A DNA stretch of 64,000 nt. Source: Marthasterias glacialis (Eukaryota > Echinodermata > Asteroidea > Forcipulatida > Asteriidae). The notes under the pieces were generated by a model. The model had not been told where the DNA came from. It worked only from the letters and a program-made list of their open reading frames with translations, and did no database searches. Shown here piece by piece: positions 34,337-45,679 of the stretch. The translations under genes were made by a program, and so were the position numbers. The stretch lies in NCBI GenBank assembly GCA_911728455.2, contig OU452222.1, forward strand, positions 17,012,686 through 17,076,685. The letters are read 5' to 3'. The stretch's first letter is position 1. Each line of letters begins with the position of its first letter.

Positions 34337-34687
34337 ACGATGCAAAGTGCAAGTCACATTTCATTGGACCGAGAAAACTTGATGACGTGTCCCAATCAGA
34401 CTCTGAGTGACTCTGACTCTCGTTGACTCTGATGTTCAATGATAATAGTGAACACATGTTTTTAGGAATCATCTTTAACGCAATTATAATTTGTAGTAGT
34501 TTGTGAAAAGTGTTTAGTGCAATAATGTATCGCGCACCCCTGCAATCTCAACTTTGTTCCTATAATGTATATTACCATCACTAAAGTGCATTTCAAAAAA
34601 TATAACTATATACAATCATATGCTTTGGTTGTTGTTAATGTGAACAAAACTTTGTGTTCGTCACGAATGCCCATAGAGAGTATACCT

Positions 34688-34840
34688 CTGTGAGGTCCCC
34701 GTCACCAACACCCCAGCATTGTTCTGCCTAGCCACCGGTACTGATGGTCGCCTCAATTCTCAGTAACGTCTTGCAGAAAGTACCGGGTAAGGGGGTCGTA
34801 CTGTGCGAGTATAGGCTTATCACTCACACCCCCATGACAT
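34688..34840 (+). pseudogene. Short PAN-tail relic in the truncated unit
   Basis: The fourth copy of the relic at 8160, confirming that this stretch corresponds to the region after a minigene. Confidence 0.65.
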
Positions 34841-37800
34841 TTGGACTCGCGTATGAAAATTCGGGTAAAATTATAATATATATTTTAATTTTGTTGAATT
34901 ATAATTAATGTTACCATTTTTTAAATGATGGGTCTTCAGGTTGGCATATATTTAAAACCACAGGCATACGAGCCGGGGGAGGGGCAGTTGCCCCCTAAAT
35001 TCAGGCAAAACAGTGGGGAAAATTCAGGCAAAGCAAAGGGGAGGAAAAAAAACCTGTTTGTTAGAAATTGGTACCTGTGTACTTATCCGTGTAAAATTTT
35101 GGAAAATCAGCCGCTCTGCACCCTTAACCAAAATGCCTATGATTAAAACTACAAACCTAACCATGAAACGGATGTGAACGTAAACGTGAAATTGGGTTAC
35201 AGTTGTGACAAAAGGAGAAATTAAAACAAGTTGATACAGTCGATGCTGGTATAAAATAACTGGTTGCAAATTGGGTCAATGTGAACTATGACTGAGCGCT
35301 CAAAAAGATATTGAGTGCACAAAATAATGATTTTGAGAGCTCGAAATAACTTATTTTGAGGGCACAAAATGATTTTGTGAGCACGAAATGAAGAACTCAA
35401 ATTTTCATCACGTCCCTTAAGGTGCTCCGTACAAACGTGACAAGGTCAACGGAACTTTGGGGGTTAGCTCAGAATACAACACATGTTAAACAACACTTCT
35501 GAAAACTGAAAGTGTCAGGGAAATTAAACCGACACAATGAAAAAATTAATCAATTTTAATCATAATCATAATTATAAAGATGTGTTTTTCTTAACAATGC
35601 AGTATGTTTGTTTCACTGGTTTTCAAATGTCTGACTGAGAGCCAATGAAGAGGGAAATGTCGGGGCATTTGTGCAGGACAGTGTTGCTATATTATCGTAA
35701 TCATTGATCATGTAGCTAGGCAGGTTGTGGACCGAAGGATTATAAGTCTGTCGACTTTTTTTCCTTCAAAAATTTGAATGCAAACATTTTGTCCATTGAA
35801 ATGAATGAAGGAGAAAAAGAAACCGTGTACAAATGGTCAAGTATTGATCACATTTACGAGAATATCGCAGCTAGGTGCAAAAGTGCTCTGTCGGCCGGCT
35901 GTTTGTGGTGCAAAGCTGCGGCTGTTGCATGGCAGGGGTACTGCTTGTTCATGAAGGCGCTTTCCGCGTTGGTACCGTATAAGATTTTTGCTTTCGACGA
36001 CTGTTTAATTATATCCAGGCTCCCCTGATTTCATTTTAATTCAAGATAAGAAAAGGCCACACCGCTTTGGACTTTCCCATACTAGGAAAAACGCACACAG
36101 GCTCAGCACGTTTCTTTTTACCGCAGTAAAAAAAAAGGCCGCGCGGTTTCCGACTCTCCCATATTGCTGGGAAAACGACGCAACTTTGCACAATTGGCAT
36201 CACAGTCAGACAGAAAAGACAATCCTCTTTTTATAGATAGATGATAAGAAGTCAAAGTCATTGAGAACTGTTTGATGTAGACTTGCATCTTAAATTGTCA
36301 ACAACACGAAATGACATAAGGCCTTAACAAAATAATAACCTGCTTTGCGAAACCCAACATTTGTTGCGTTATTTATTTATTTGCTTATATTATATTATTT
36401 ACTTCATGCTCGGTAGCAACACAGGTTATGATATATAGTTATGTTAAAAACAAATAAAAATAGATAGGTATTAAAAAGACTAGCAAAAATATAGACCAGC
36501 CAGATATTGATCCCAATATTACTCCGACGAAAAAGCTTCTCGTCGAAAGCACAATGAAAGGAGATGAAGGCAAAACGTAATTGATGATTTGAGTGATTGA
36601 CGGACTTAAAAAAAAAACCTAAAAAAAACCCTGCTTGTCAGTGACAGCGGATATCAAGACCAGACAAGACCACACATCACACATCATGAATGACTGTTCG
36701 TAGGCGTTTCCCTAATGGCATGAAAGCCATCCACACAGTAAGGGATGCTACCCTGGATGCCTAACCTTGATCTGTAGGCTGTGCACGCCGTGCGCACAAG
36801 AAGAAGATTCCCATTTGGTACACGTAAAGGACTTTTGTTTTATTATTGTCTAACAGGTATGCTCTGAACCCTCTAGGGAAGGGCGTGACCTTGAAAACTT
36901 GCCTCAAACATTAAGAAACATAACGGCAACCCCGTGGAAAAAAACAATATTTTCGCTTGAAAGTTGCCTAGTTTTTTGAGAATTAGTAAAACATTTAGTT
37001 TTAATCTCGCGAGTCCAAAACCCGGTGTTTGAAACGGTGAAAACATAACATAAAGTTGTTCACGCCACTTTTTTCTCGTGAATCACAAGACAAATTGAGC
37101 TTAAACTTTCACAGGTTTATAGAATGTTATTTACATGTTGAGTCACATAAAGTAGTGCGGATAATGGTCTTTGACAACAATGTTGTCCGCGTGCTTGAAG
37201 CAAGATGCTATGTCAAACAAATATTGGCAGTTGTCAGTCAAAGTTACGATAGAGAGAAAATGGAGTAAATCATTTAAAAATACACTCACAAAAGAAGCAT
37301 TGTTAATTTTTTTCTTTTTTTTTTCTTTTAAGGATTGAAGATAGATGCTTTATTTATTTGAAAACTTTCAAAGGGTACAAACAAAAACAGAAGATTGACG
37401 GTTTGGGTATCAAAATCATTGATAACATACACAGGGTGTGTACTACGTTGGTAAAATTGAAGTTATAAATGCCACAGTTATGCACGTAACTTACAAAAGT
37501 AGACATTGTATAAAAATTCCCATATACTTATATAAATGTATATATATGACGGATCGTGAACATGTAAATTCATTTTCCCGCTGTACTGTCGTATTGAGGG
37601 GAGCTTTCGTCTCGAATTGTGAATAACCGAGTTTAAATGCGTTTGCGATGCATGGAGCGACACCGGTTTATCAGACTACGACTATAAAAAAACGGGGGAA
37701 GTAAACAATTCCATCAACAATCATTAACATATTCAATTTTGTCAATATTGGTGTGGCAAGGTCGCACTAATATGACTTGATGAAAAATTATTTAACACAA

Positions 37801-38016
37801 AAGACTGCCACGCTGGCGGTAAATATTGAGTTCGGTTGTCATAGAAACAGGTGCAAGCTACACACGAAATGTGACACGACATCAACGACAGGAAAACATT
37901 AATTTTGACTGTACTAATAAAGCATTACGGTTGAGCTTAAGAAGCTATCTTGTTTTATTAAAGTCCATATTCCCTCAAATAGGATATCAAACCAACTATC
38001 TCTGCCAAATCGAAAC

Positions 38017-38730
38017 ATGGGTATCATCAAAGTTTTAAGTTTTGTTGTTGGTTTTGGTTGTTGGTGTTTTCTGGCTGAAATCTGCCCTCCTGATTGGCAC
38101 CGATATGGCGAGTCATGCTACTTCATTATAACGGACAGGATGAATTGGTACGAAGCAAATCGCACTTGTGCCGAGTCACGAGCAAACCTGGCCATCCCAA
38201 ACTCAAAATCCGAACAGGATTACATATTTCATCTATTTCTAAACGAGTTTGATCAGAGGGAGCCATCCATCGATATCTGGATTGGTTGTAATGACATCGA
38301 GGAGGAGGGAAAGTGGCAGCACTGTCCGTTGAAGGGTGAGACCAACGCTTACGAGAATTGGGCTGCAGGAGAACCAAGAAAAGACGGGGCAGATTGTGGA
38401 GTGTTGTGGGTTGATCAGAATGGCAAATGGGACGACCAGAGCTGTCATTTTTCAGAATACGCAATTTGTGAATTTGCCATTACCAATACTCCAGTGATAT
38501 ACCAACAGACCGGCAATAACGGCCGCCTGACTCCACGGTGCCTGCTCCACCACGCCATGGATGAGTTCCTAGGCAAGGGCGTTGTGTCGTGCGGGAAGTC
38601 TAGCCCATCACATCCCCGGTATCGCTCCTTCGTTCTACTGCAAGATGGAGGGAAGGTGATTCGCCAGCTGAACACCGCAACTCGTCATGATGCGCTTCAA
38701 GATGACATGAAGGATGTTTGTGAGTTGTAG
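38017..38730 (+). CDS. L7: secreted C-type lectin, EPR loop, PAN cysteine lost
   Basis: An intact single exon of 237 codons. It is a mosaic: FHLFLNEFDQREP (69-83) as in L2, SIDIWIG (84-90) as in L1, EPR loop (119-121) as in L1/L2, and SEYAICEFAITNTPVIYQQ as in L1. In the PAN tail the CRSF cysteine is changed to Y202 (cggtatcgc for cggtgtcgc), removing one of four tail cysteines. T220 replaces N in the second sequon, abolishing it. The protein should still be secreted, but its tail fold is doubtful. The 3' flank matches that of L8. Confidence 0.9.
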   Translation: MGIIKVLSFVVGFGCWCFLAEICPPDWHRYGESCYFIITDRMNWYEANRTCAESRANLAIPNSKSEQDYIFHLFLNEFDQREPSIDIWIGCNDIEEEGKWQHCPLKGETNAYENWAAGEPRKDGADCGVLWVDQNGKWDDQSCHFSEYAICEFAITNTPVIYQQTGNNGRLTPRCLLHHAMDEFLGKGVVSCGKSSPSHPRYRSFVLLQDGGKVIRQLNTATRHDALQDDMKDVCEL

Positions 38731-39872
38731 ACGATGCAAAGTGCAAGTCACATTTCATTGGACCGAGAAAACTTGATGACGAGTCCCCACCAGACTCTGA
38801 GTGACTCTGATTTTCGTTGACTCTGATGTTCAATGATATAATGACCACATATTTTGAGATATCATGTTAAACGCAATATAAAAGTAGTTTGTGAAAAGTG
38901 TTAGTGCAATAATGTATCGCGTATCCCTCCAATCTCAACTTTGTTCCTATAGTGAATATCACCATCCCTATATTTTAGAAAAAAGTAACTGTATACGATC
39001 ACATCCATTGGTTGTCGTTAAGGTGAACATAACTTTGAGTTCGTCCTTAAGGCCCATAGAAAGTATTACCATCAGAGCTTTACTCATATCTCATCACGCA
39101 ATTAACTGTTTAACGCAAATGCTTTATATTTACCTTGTTTTCTGCGCCGAATCATGTATTGTGATTTTAAATGTAGAAATGCGCAATGTTAGATTTGTAA
39201 TGATTATGAAAGCAAGGAACTATTTGATGTCTAAAATTGCACTGCACACCCCTCATCTATTGAGGTGAGCTCATTTGAGAGAGAACAACAACAAAAAATC
39301 CCGTGAAATGTTTATATAATTATTTCTATGTGACTGATCGTGGACATGCGAACTGATTTTCCCGCTGTACTGTCGTATTTAGGAGAGCTATCGGCTCGAA
39401 CTGTGAATAAACCGAGTTTAAATGCGTTTGCGATGTATGGGGCGACACCAGTTTATCAGACTAGGGCTAGAAAACAGGGATAAAGTAACAATACCATCAA
39501 CAATCATTAACATATTCAATTTTATCAAAAAATGGTGTTGCAAGGCCGCGCTTCTATGATTCGATTAGGAATTGCACGAACACAGAGAATGGCACGATGG
39601 CGGTCCATATTGAGTTCGGTTGTCGTAGAGACAGATGCAAGCTAATTTAATCACGTTTAATTAACTATTAAGGAAGACACACCAAACGTTAAAACAGCAG
39701 CAACGACAGGCAATCGTCACTTTCACTATACTAATAAAGCTTGATACTTGAGCTGAAGAAGCTGAATACGGCCATTTTGGGATCATTCTGGACTTGGCTA
39801 TCATGTTTTCTTAGTAAGTCCATATTCCCTCAAATAAGATATCAAACCAAATCATCTCTGCCAAATCGAAAC
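38731..39872. other. Spacer and 5' flank between L7 and L8
   Basis: A lectin 3' flank, then sequence with only broken short frames, then a 5' flank of the L2-L8 type from about 39520. No gene seen. The large spacer blocks of earlier units are absent here. Confidence 0.6.
39767..39784 (+). promoter_or_regulatory. Conserved promoter-proximal block of L8
   Basis: 'tacggccattttgggatc' lies about 100 bases before the L8 ATG. Counterparts are near 4688 (L1), 22462 (L4), 33518 (L6), 42174 (L9), 48945 (L10), 51712 (L11) and 53653 (L12). In L2, L3, L5 and L7 a deletion of about 35-40 bases between two 'gct' trinucleotides removes it. The conservation across otherwise different flanks suggests a promoter or initiator element. 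Confidence 0.45.
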
Positions 39873-40586
39873 ATGGGTATCATCAAAGTTTTAAGTTTTG
39901 TTCTTGGTTTTGGTTGCGGGTGTTTTCTGGCTGAAATCTGCCCTCCTGATTGGCACCGATATGGCGAGTCATGTTACTTCATTATAACGGACAAGATGGA
40001 TTGGTACGAAGCAAATCGCACTTGTGCCGAGTCACGAGCAAACCTGGCCATCCCAAACTCAAAATCCGAACAGGATTACATATGGGAACTGGTCCTGGAA
40101 GAATTTTATCTGGGGCCTTCCACTAGCCTCTGGATTGGTTGTAATGACATCGAGGAGGAGGGAAAGTGGCAGCACTGTCCGTTAAAGGGTGAGACCAACG
40201 CTTATGAGAATTGGGCTGATGGGCAACCCAATAATCTTAACGAGGGAGATTGTGGAGCGTTGTCGGTTAGTTGGGATGATCAATGGGACGATCAGAACTG
40301 CCTTTATTTCAGATACGCAATTTGTGAATTCGCCATCGCCAAGACTGCAGTGATCTACCAACAGACCGGCAATAACGGCCGCCTCACTCCACAGTGCCTA
40401 CTCCACCACGCCATGGATGAGTTCCTAGGCAAGGGCGTTGTGTCGTGCGGGAAGTCTAGCCCATCACATCCCCGGTGTCGCTCCTTCGTTGTACTGCAAG
40501 ATGGAGGGAAGGTGATTCGCCAGCTGAACAACGCAACTCGTCATGATGCGGCTCAAGATGACATGAAGGATGTTTGTGAGTTGTAG
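39873..40586 (+). CDS. L8: secreted C-type lectin with PAN-like tail, QPN loop
   Basis: A longer in-frame start exists at 39741, but it would put about 44 flank-encoded residues before the signal peptide. MGIIKVLSFV at 39873, aligned with the other members, is the real start, giving 237 codons. The helix region reads WELVLEEFYLGPSTS, unique in the array. The loop is QPN (118-120) with NLNEGDCGALSVSWDDQWDD, close to L4/L6. The CTLD end NCLYFRYAICEF is L8-specific, and the following AIAKTAVIYQQ is shared with L3/L5, another mosaic. PAN cysteines 175, 192, 202 and 235 are present. Confidence 0.92.
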   Translation: MGIIKVLSFVLGFGCGCFLAEICPPDWHRYGESCYFIITDKMDWYEANRTCAESRANLAIPNSKSEQDYIWELVLEEFYLGPSTSLWIGCNDIEEEGKWQHCPLKGETNAYENWADGQPNNLNEGDCGALSVSWDDQWDDQNCLYFRYAICEFAIAKTAVIYQQTGNNGRLTPQCLLHHAMDEFLGKGVVSCGKSSPSHPRCRSFVVLQDGGKVIRQLNNATRHDAAQDDMKDVCEL

Positions 40587-42285
40587 ACGATGCAAAGTGC
40601 AAGTCACATTTCATTGGACCGAGAAAACTTGATAACGAGTCCCCATCAGACTCTGAGTGACTCTGATTTTCGTTGACTCTGATGTTCAATGATATAATGA
40701 CCACATATTTTGAGATATCATGTTAAACGCAATATAAAAGTAGTTACTGAAAAGTGTTAGTTTAATAATGTATCGCGCATCCATCCAATCTCAACTTTGT
40801 TCATGTTGTTAATATTATACACGATCCCTAAACCGCATTTATGAAAAAACGTAACTATATACAATCATATTCATTGGTTGTCGTTAATGTGAACAAAACT
40901 TCGTTACAGAGGCCAATAGAGAGTACCATCAGAATTAGCTTAACTCAGCTCTCATTTAGAAATTAAATTTTTTGACGCAATAATATATTTTTCTTTTCTC
41001 GTTTTTCTTCGCAGAATCACGTGTTGTGATTTCAAGTGTAGAACCGCGCAAAGTGAGATTTGTAATGATAATAACATACGAAAGCACAGAACTCGACGAT
41101 GTTTAAACTTGCACCGCAAATACCTCATCTATTGAGGTGAGCTCGTTTCAGAAAAAAAAGGAACAACAAACGTGTTTTTCGTATAGAATATTTGTTAACG
41201 TTCACATTATGTGGATTCAGCAACTAGTAACGTTTATGGAAAACCTTCAAAGGGTACAAACAAAAACAGAAGATTGACAATTTGGGTAAAATGACCATTT
41301 ATAACATACACCTTAAAGAGTGCGCAGAGCATTGGTAAGATTGAAAATGTAAACAGTCACAGATATATACACGAAACCTACATGGTATCAAAAAGGACAT
41401 GGTGAAAAACGTCACCAGAAATATCTTTACTTGAAATGCTGTAAAGGTATTTGATTAATTAGTCAGACATTTTAGTTTCGATCTCGCGAGTCCAAAACCC
41501 GATGTTTGAAAACAGTGAAAACATTACATAACGTTTTTCACGCAACTATTTTCTCGTGAATCTCACGACAGATTGAGCTTAAACTTTCACAGGTTTATAG
41601 GATGTTATTTACATGTTAAGTCACTTAAAGTAGTGCGGATACTGGTCTTTGACAATTAACAATGTTGTCCGCGTGCTTGAAGCAAGATGCTATGTCAAAT
41701 AAATATTTGCAGCAATACGTCTTGGAGGAGAAAAAACAGAGTGAAAAAAACACACACAGAAGAAGCACCGTTTATGTTTAATATCCTTTTTAAGGTTGAA
41801 GATAGTCGCTTTAATTAATGCCAATCTTAGTTATTAAATTGTATAGAGTGGTCGACAGAGGCACACTACAAGGCACGGCAAGAGCTTGCTAGTATGCCTG
41901 ATTATAATTTCAGTAATTGCAAAATCGAACCTTGGAAACAGTAAGAATACATCGTTGTTTTAACCAATCATCAACTCTATCTATTTATATCCACCAAGCA
42001 AAGACTGTCATTCGTTTATTCTGATGCACGTGACAAACGATAGCTGGAAAAGGATTATATTATGAAAATTAACACAATCAACATGTTTGTGTTGATTTAG
42101 CAACGACTTTTTTTGTCATCAGTTCAACTCTAGCAGCGGCACTGTACCGTAGTACATCGGCTGAAAGAGCTGCAGACGGCTGCCATTTTGGACTTGTGCT
42201 TTCCTTTGGCAAACACTCGATTTATCCACAAATTTCTTTTCCCTCAGTTAAGATATCAAACCAATTATCTCTGCCGAATCGAAAG
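40587..42285. other. Spacer and 5' flank between L8 and L9
   Basis: No gene is seen. It contains the 3' flank of L8, the 'ctcgcgagtccaaaacccg...actggtctttgacaatt' repeat at about 41480-41700, and an L1-type 5' flank from about 41960 leading to L9. Confidence 0.6.
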
Positions 42286-43002
42286 ATGGGTATTATTAAG
42301 GTTTTAAGTCTTGTTCTTGGTTTTAGTTTTGGGTGTTTTTTGGCTGAAATCTGCCCTCCTGATTGGCACCGATATGGCGAGTCATGCTACTTCATTATAA
42401 CGGACAGGATGAATTGGTACGAAGCAAATCGCACTTGTGCCGAGTTACGAGCAAACCTTGCCGTCCCAAACTCACAATCCGAACAGGATTACATATGGGA
42501 ACTATTCCTGAAGGAGTTCGATCAGAAGCCATCTACTGCGCTCTGGATTGGTTGTAATGACATCGAGGAGGAGGGGAAATGGCAGCACTGTCCGTTGAAG
42601 GGTGGAACCAACTCCTACGAGAACTGGAATAGATACCAACCGGATGGAAGTAACGATGATGCAAACTGTGCAGTAATTTCAAATACAAACAATGGCAAAT
42701 GGGACGATCAAACATGTCATAATGACAAATACACAGTTTGTGAGCTACCCATCACCGATACTTCGGTATTCTACATGCGGAACGACAACATAAACCGCCT
42801 CACTCCACAGTGCCTGCTCCACCACGCCATGGATGAGTTCCTAGGCAAGGGGGTTGTGTCGTGCGGGAAGTATAGCCCATCACATCCCCGGTGTCGCTCC
42901 TTCGTTCTACTGCAAGATGGAGGGAAGGTGATTTGCCAGCTGAACAACGCAACTCGTCATGATGCGGCTCAAGATGACATGAAGGATGTTTGTGAGTTGT
43001 AG
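42286..43002 (+). CDS. L9: secreted C-type lectin with PAN-like tail, QPD loop
   Basis: The start at 42286 (MGIIKVLSLV) is chosen over an in-frame ATG 90 bases upstream because it begins the signal peptide; this gives 238 codons. The loop is QPD (118-120), the galactose-type motif, in YQPDGSNDDANCAVISNTNNGKWDD, resembling L11/L12. The CTLD end and linker TCHNDKYTVCELP...FYMRNDNIN are shared with L2. The tail keeps C217 (VICQLNN), where L1 to L8 and L10 have R, but its likely partner position is not cysteine (CGKYSP), so C217 may be unpaired. The gene links the L1-L8 group with the L11 group. Confidence 0.92.
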   Translation: MGIIKVLSLVLGFSFGCFLAEICPPDWHRYGESCYFIITDRMNWYEANRTCAELRANLAVPNSQSEQDYIWELFLKEFDQKPSTALWIGCNDIEEEGKWQHCPLKGGTNSYENWNRYQPDGSNDDANCAVISNTNNGKWDDQTCHNDKYTVCELPITDTSVFYMRNDNINRLTPQCLLHHAMDEFLGKGVVSCGKYSPSHPRCRSFVLLQDGGKVICQLNNATRHDAAQDDMKDVCEL

Positions 43003-43629
43003 ACGATGCAAAGTGCAAGTCACATTTCATTGGACCGAGAAAACTTGATGACGAGTCCCCATCAGACTGTGAGTGACTCTGATTTTCAATGATAATGACC
43101 ACATTTCGAGGTATCATGTTAAACGCAATTATAATTTTTAGTAGTTAGTGAAAAATGTTAGAGCACTAATGTATCGCGCACCCCTCCAATCTCAACTTTG
43201 TTCATATCGCTGTAGCCCTGCGAGGCAATTTTGCATGGGTGATATGCTTTTATTTGCGTATTTGAGTATTCAAATGAATACGCTTTATTATGCGCAAAAC
43301 TTTCTGTATTCTTCTTGAAGGTCCTGGGGAGACATCTGGCATGCCCAGAGAGCGAATGAACACTGCGTGTATTGCTACCTGTTACACTATACGCGTACTG
43401 CTGAAGGTCCCTTGGGTACCACCAATGAGCAGTATGAGCAAACACATGCGAAAATCACAAATAATCTGGGCCAGAAGTGCACAACCGAGTACACAGGTCT
43501 GAGTTGCCACCTCGACCTGATGCAGACTACTCTAAGAGAGCCTGTTCTGGCTCGACGGGGTCAACGAACTTTTTTAAGCGCGCTAAGCTAAAAAGCGCGC
43601 TTTCGCTGCAAATTGAAGCGTACCACCCA

Positions 43630-43931
43630 TAGATCTCTATCAGTATAGCCCATTACAGGACCGAATTTTCCCGAACGCGAACGAGTCATCACGAAAGTAC
43701 TCGAAGTGCTTAAGCCCTAAACCAATCAGACGCCTCCCCTGCGCGTACGAAACTGCACGGGCAACTTTAAAGAAAAAAAAACACGCGGTGTCGTGCTCGC
43801 CATCATTCTACAGGTTTCTACAGTTTTCTATGGGCGCCCTGCTCACGGCTTTGCGCGCGATTATGCAAATTAGGTTTCGCGAAGTGTACCGAGCGCTGGA
43901 CAGGTGTAATGGTCTATAAGGGAGATCAATG
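43630..43931. mobile_element. MITE with 10-bp target-site duplication
   Basis: The ends 'tagatctctatcagtatagc...cattaca' and the complement of 'tgtaatggtctataagggagatcaatg' are imperfect inverted repeats of about 28 bp. The element is flanked by the direct repeat 'gtaccaccca' at 43620-43629 and 43932-43941. The inside is about 300 bp and non-coding. A duplication of 9-10 bp fits Mutator-like or P-like transposition; the family is not assigned. Confidence 0.72.
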
Positions 43932-43984
43932 GTACCACCCACTAGATTGAGTTAAAAAAGCCATAGAGCTACATATATTGACTA

Positions 43985-45679
43985 GGGCCCAATTTCATAG
44001 CGCTGCTTAAAGGTAAGCAAACTTTCGTGCTAACTATAGCAGACAAATTGAATTAAGCTTAAGCGTATTTCACAGGTTATCACCATAGATATAGAATAAT
44101 TAAAGACTAGATCGGACGCGCGTGCACGCTCATCATTGCATGTGCACAAAACGTTTTGGTTCATGATGGATGCAGTAAAAAGTCACGTGAAAAAGGCAAC
44201 GCGCTAAAAAAAACGTCTCTTATAGTCAGATCACAGAAAGAAATAATTGAGCCAGTTCTGTGGTATGAGCGTAAAAAATGATAGGGCCTATCCAAGACTG
44301 TCCTCCGGGGAACTGTTAAGGAAATAGCAGAAGGGTAGACAGAGTAAGATGGACCAACCGTCGCTGAGTAGACTGGAATGAGCTTTTAAAACCCAGGCAC
44401 TTGCAGTGCTTACAACCGTGTCAAACTGAGGCTAAAATGGTGCGGCGGTCTGCTATGCAGTGCCCTATATAAGATACCCAGAAGTCACGACAGTAAGTTA
44501 TAAGATTTAAGAGTCTTGTTTTCAAAACAATTCAAGAAAATATTTATTCCACACTCTGTTAAATTCACAACGTTTACAAAGATACGATATTCAATCAGTT
44601 GTACAAACCAACCAACCAACAAACAAACACATTTACAAACAAACAGCAACAATATCACAACAAAATCATAAAAACAGGCAATAACTAAACGAAAATGGAC
44701 AACGGAAAGAGGACAACACAGAGACGGTTAAAATAAGAGCTGGAAGAAAAAGAAAGTACACACACAAAGAGCAATCAATTCCGCATGCTCGGGAAAGCAA
44801 GAATGGAAAACAGGTAATATGTTTTCTTTTTCAAGTGCTCGACTGGTGTGTATTTTAGTGGCATAAATCTGTGTTGAAAAGTGGGGGATGATTCTCGGAA
44901 ATTTTTGGTATGAACTGACACTGTGAACAGAAAACATGCACGCCATGTGCAAAACATATCCCCCATCCTCCCAGGACTTACGCCCGTGGTGTCTTTGCTC
45001 TTCTGAGTGAGTCTAACTGTTGGAATGACCGCATACACAGTTGAGTGTTGTTCCTGTATGAGTCTTCAAAAAAGTGGTCTTTGTACAACTATGTAACAGG
45101 TACATATCTAATTAATTAATCCCACTTTCAACAGGTTTCTTACTGGACCTTGAACAAAAATAGTTTAGAATACTGGATTCTGATCCTCCTTCATGACTCT
45201 TCAGTCCTCCGACGGCTGTGACAAGCAGACGCAGTGCAGTTGTAAACCATTTCTTGTTAGGACACCACAACACCCTGTTGTATCTTGATACCCACGAGCA
45301 ATAAACAACGAAAATTCGTTACCAAATGCAAAACAATTTCACATTCCCCGCCGAAAAAGCGTTCGTCACGTTGCGAGAAGTGCGCGTTTAAATTTGTTTG
45401 CCTTTTTCACGTGACTTATGGCGGCGCCCAGTCAGAACCTGCGTATTGTACGCGCGTCCGATCTAGTCTTTATATTCTATATCTATGGTTATCACGAAAA
45501 TTGGGCGACCAGCTTGTGCGTTCACCAAGGATTTGCATTGTTGCGTCATTCATTTTCCTACAGTAAGCACCGGAAGGTTAGCATGCCTTTTCCTGTGCTT
45601 ACAGTTAGCAGCGCTATGAAATGGACATCGCACAGTAAGCACAAAATCGGCCGTTAAGCAGCTTTATGAAATTGGGCCC
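43985..45679. mobile_element. DNA-transposon derivative, 1.7 kb, with terminal inverted repeats
   Basis: The left end 'gggcccaatttcatagcgct' (continuing gcttaa) and the right end, the complement of 'gcagctttatgaaattgggc', match over about 26 bases with two or three mismatches. A second internal match ('cagcgctatgaaatgg' near 45608) suggests repeated subterminal ends. On the minus strand a possible poly(A) signal lies near 44540-44560. No transposase is recognised, so it is probably non-autonomous and may have picked up foreign DNA. Related but shorter ends occur in the 3' flanks of L11 and L12. Confidence 0.65.

Larger units (their letters stand above)
34337..38730. repeat. Truncated repeat unit (contains L7, lacks minigene and minisatellite)
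   Basis: From the stop of L6 the sequence follows the region downstream of the minigene (compare 7810 and 14520 onward) and continues through the common spacer to L7. The first 2.3 kb of a normal unit (PAN relic, minisatellite, minigene) is absent. The breakpoint lies in sequence common to the end of lectin and minigene coding regions, as expected of unequal crossing-over there. Confidence 0.85.

Noticed and set aside
39741..39872. Upstream in-frame ATG extending L8 by 44 residues (similar extensions at L9 and L10)
   Set aside because: The extension would bury the signal peptide, is not conserved between paralogues and corresponds to the 5' flank of the other genes.
43290..43591. Frames in a comparatively GC-rich stretch after L9
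   Set aside because: Two plus frames and one minus frame overlap with no recognised domain, start context or splice sites; left unassigned.
44728..45038. Minus-strand frames with Cys/His spacing hinting at zinc fingers inside the 1.7-kb element
   Set aside because: The Cys and His residues do not fall into a proper C2H2 spacing in a single frame, and no transposase or zinc-finger family could be recognised.
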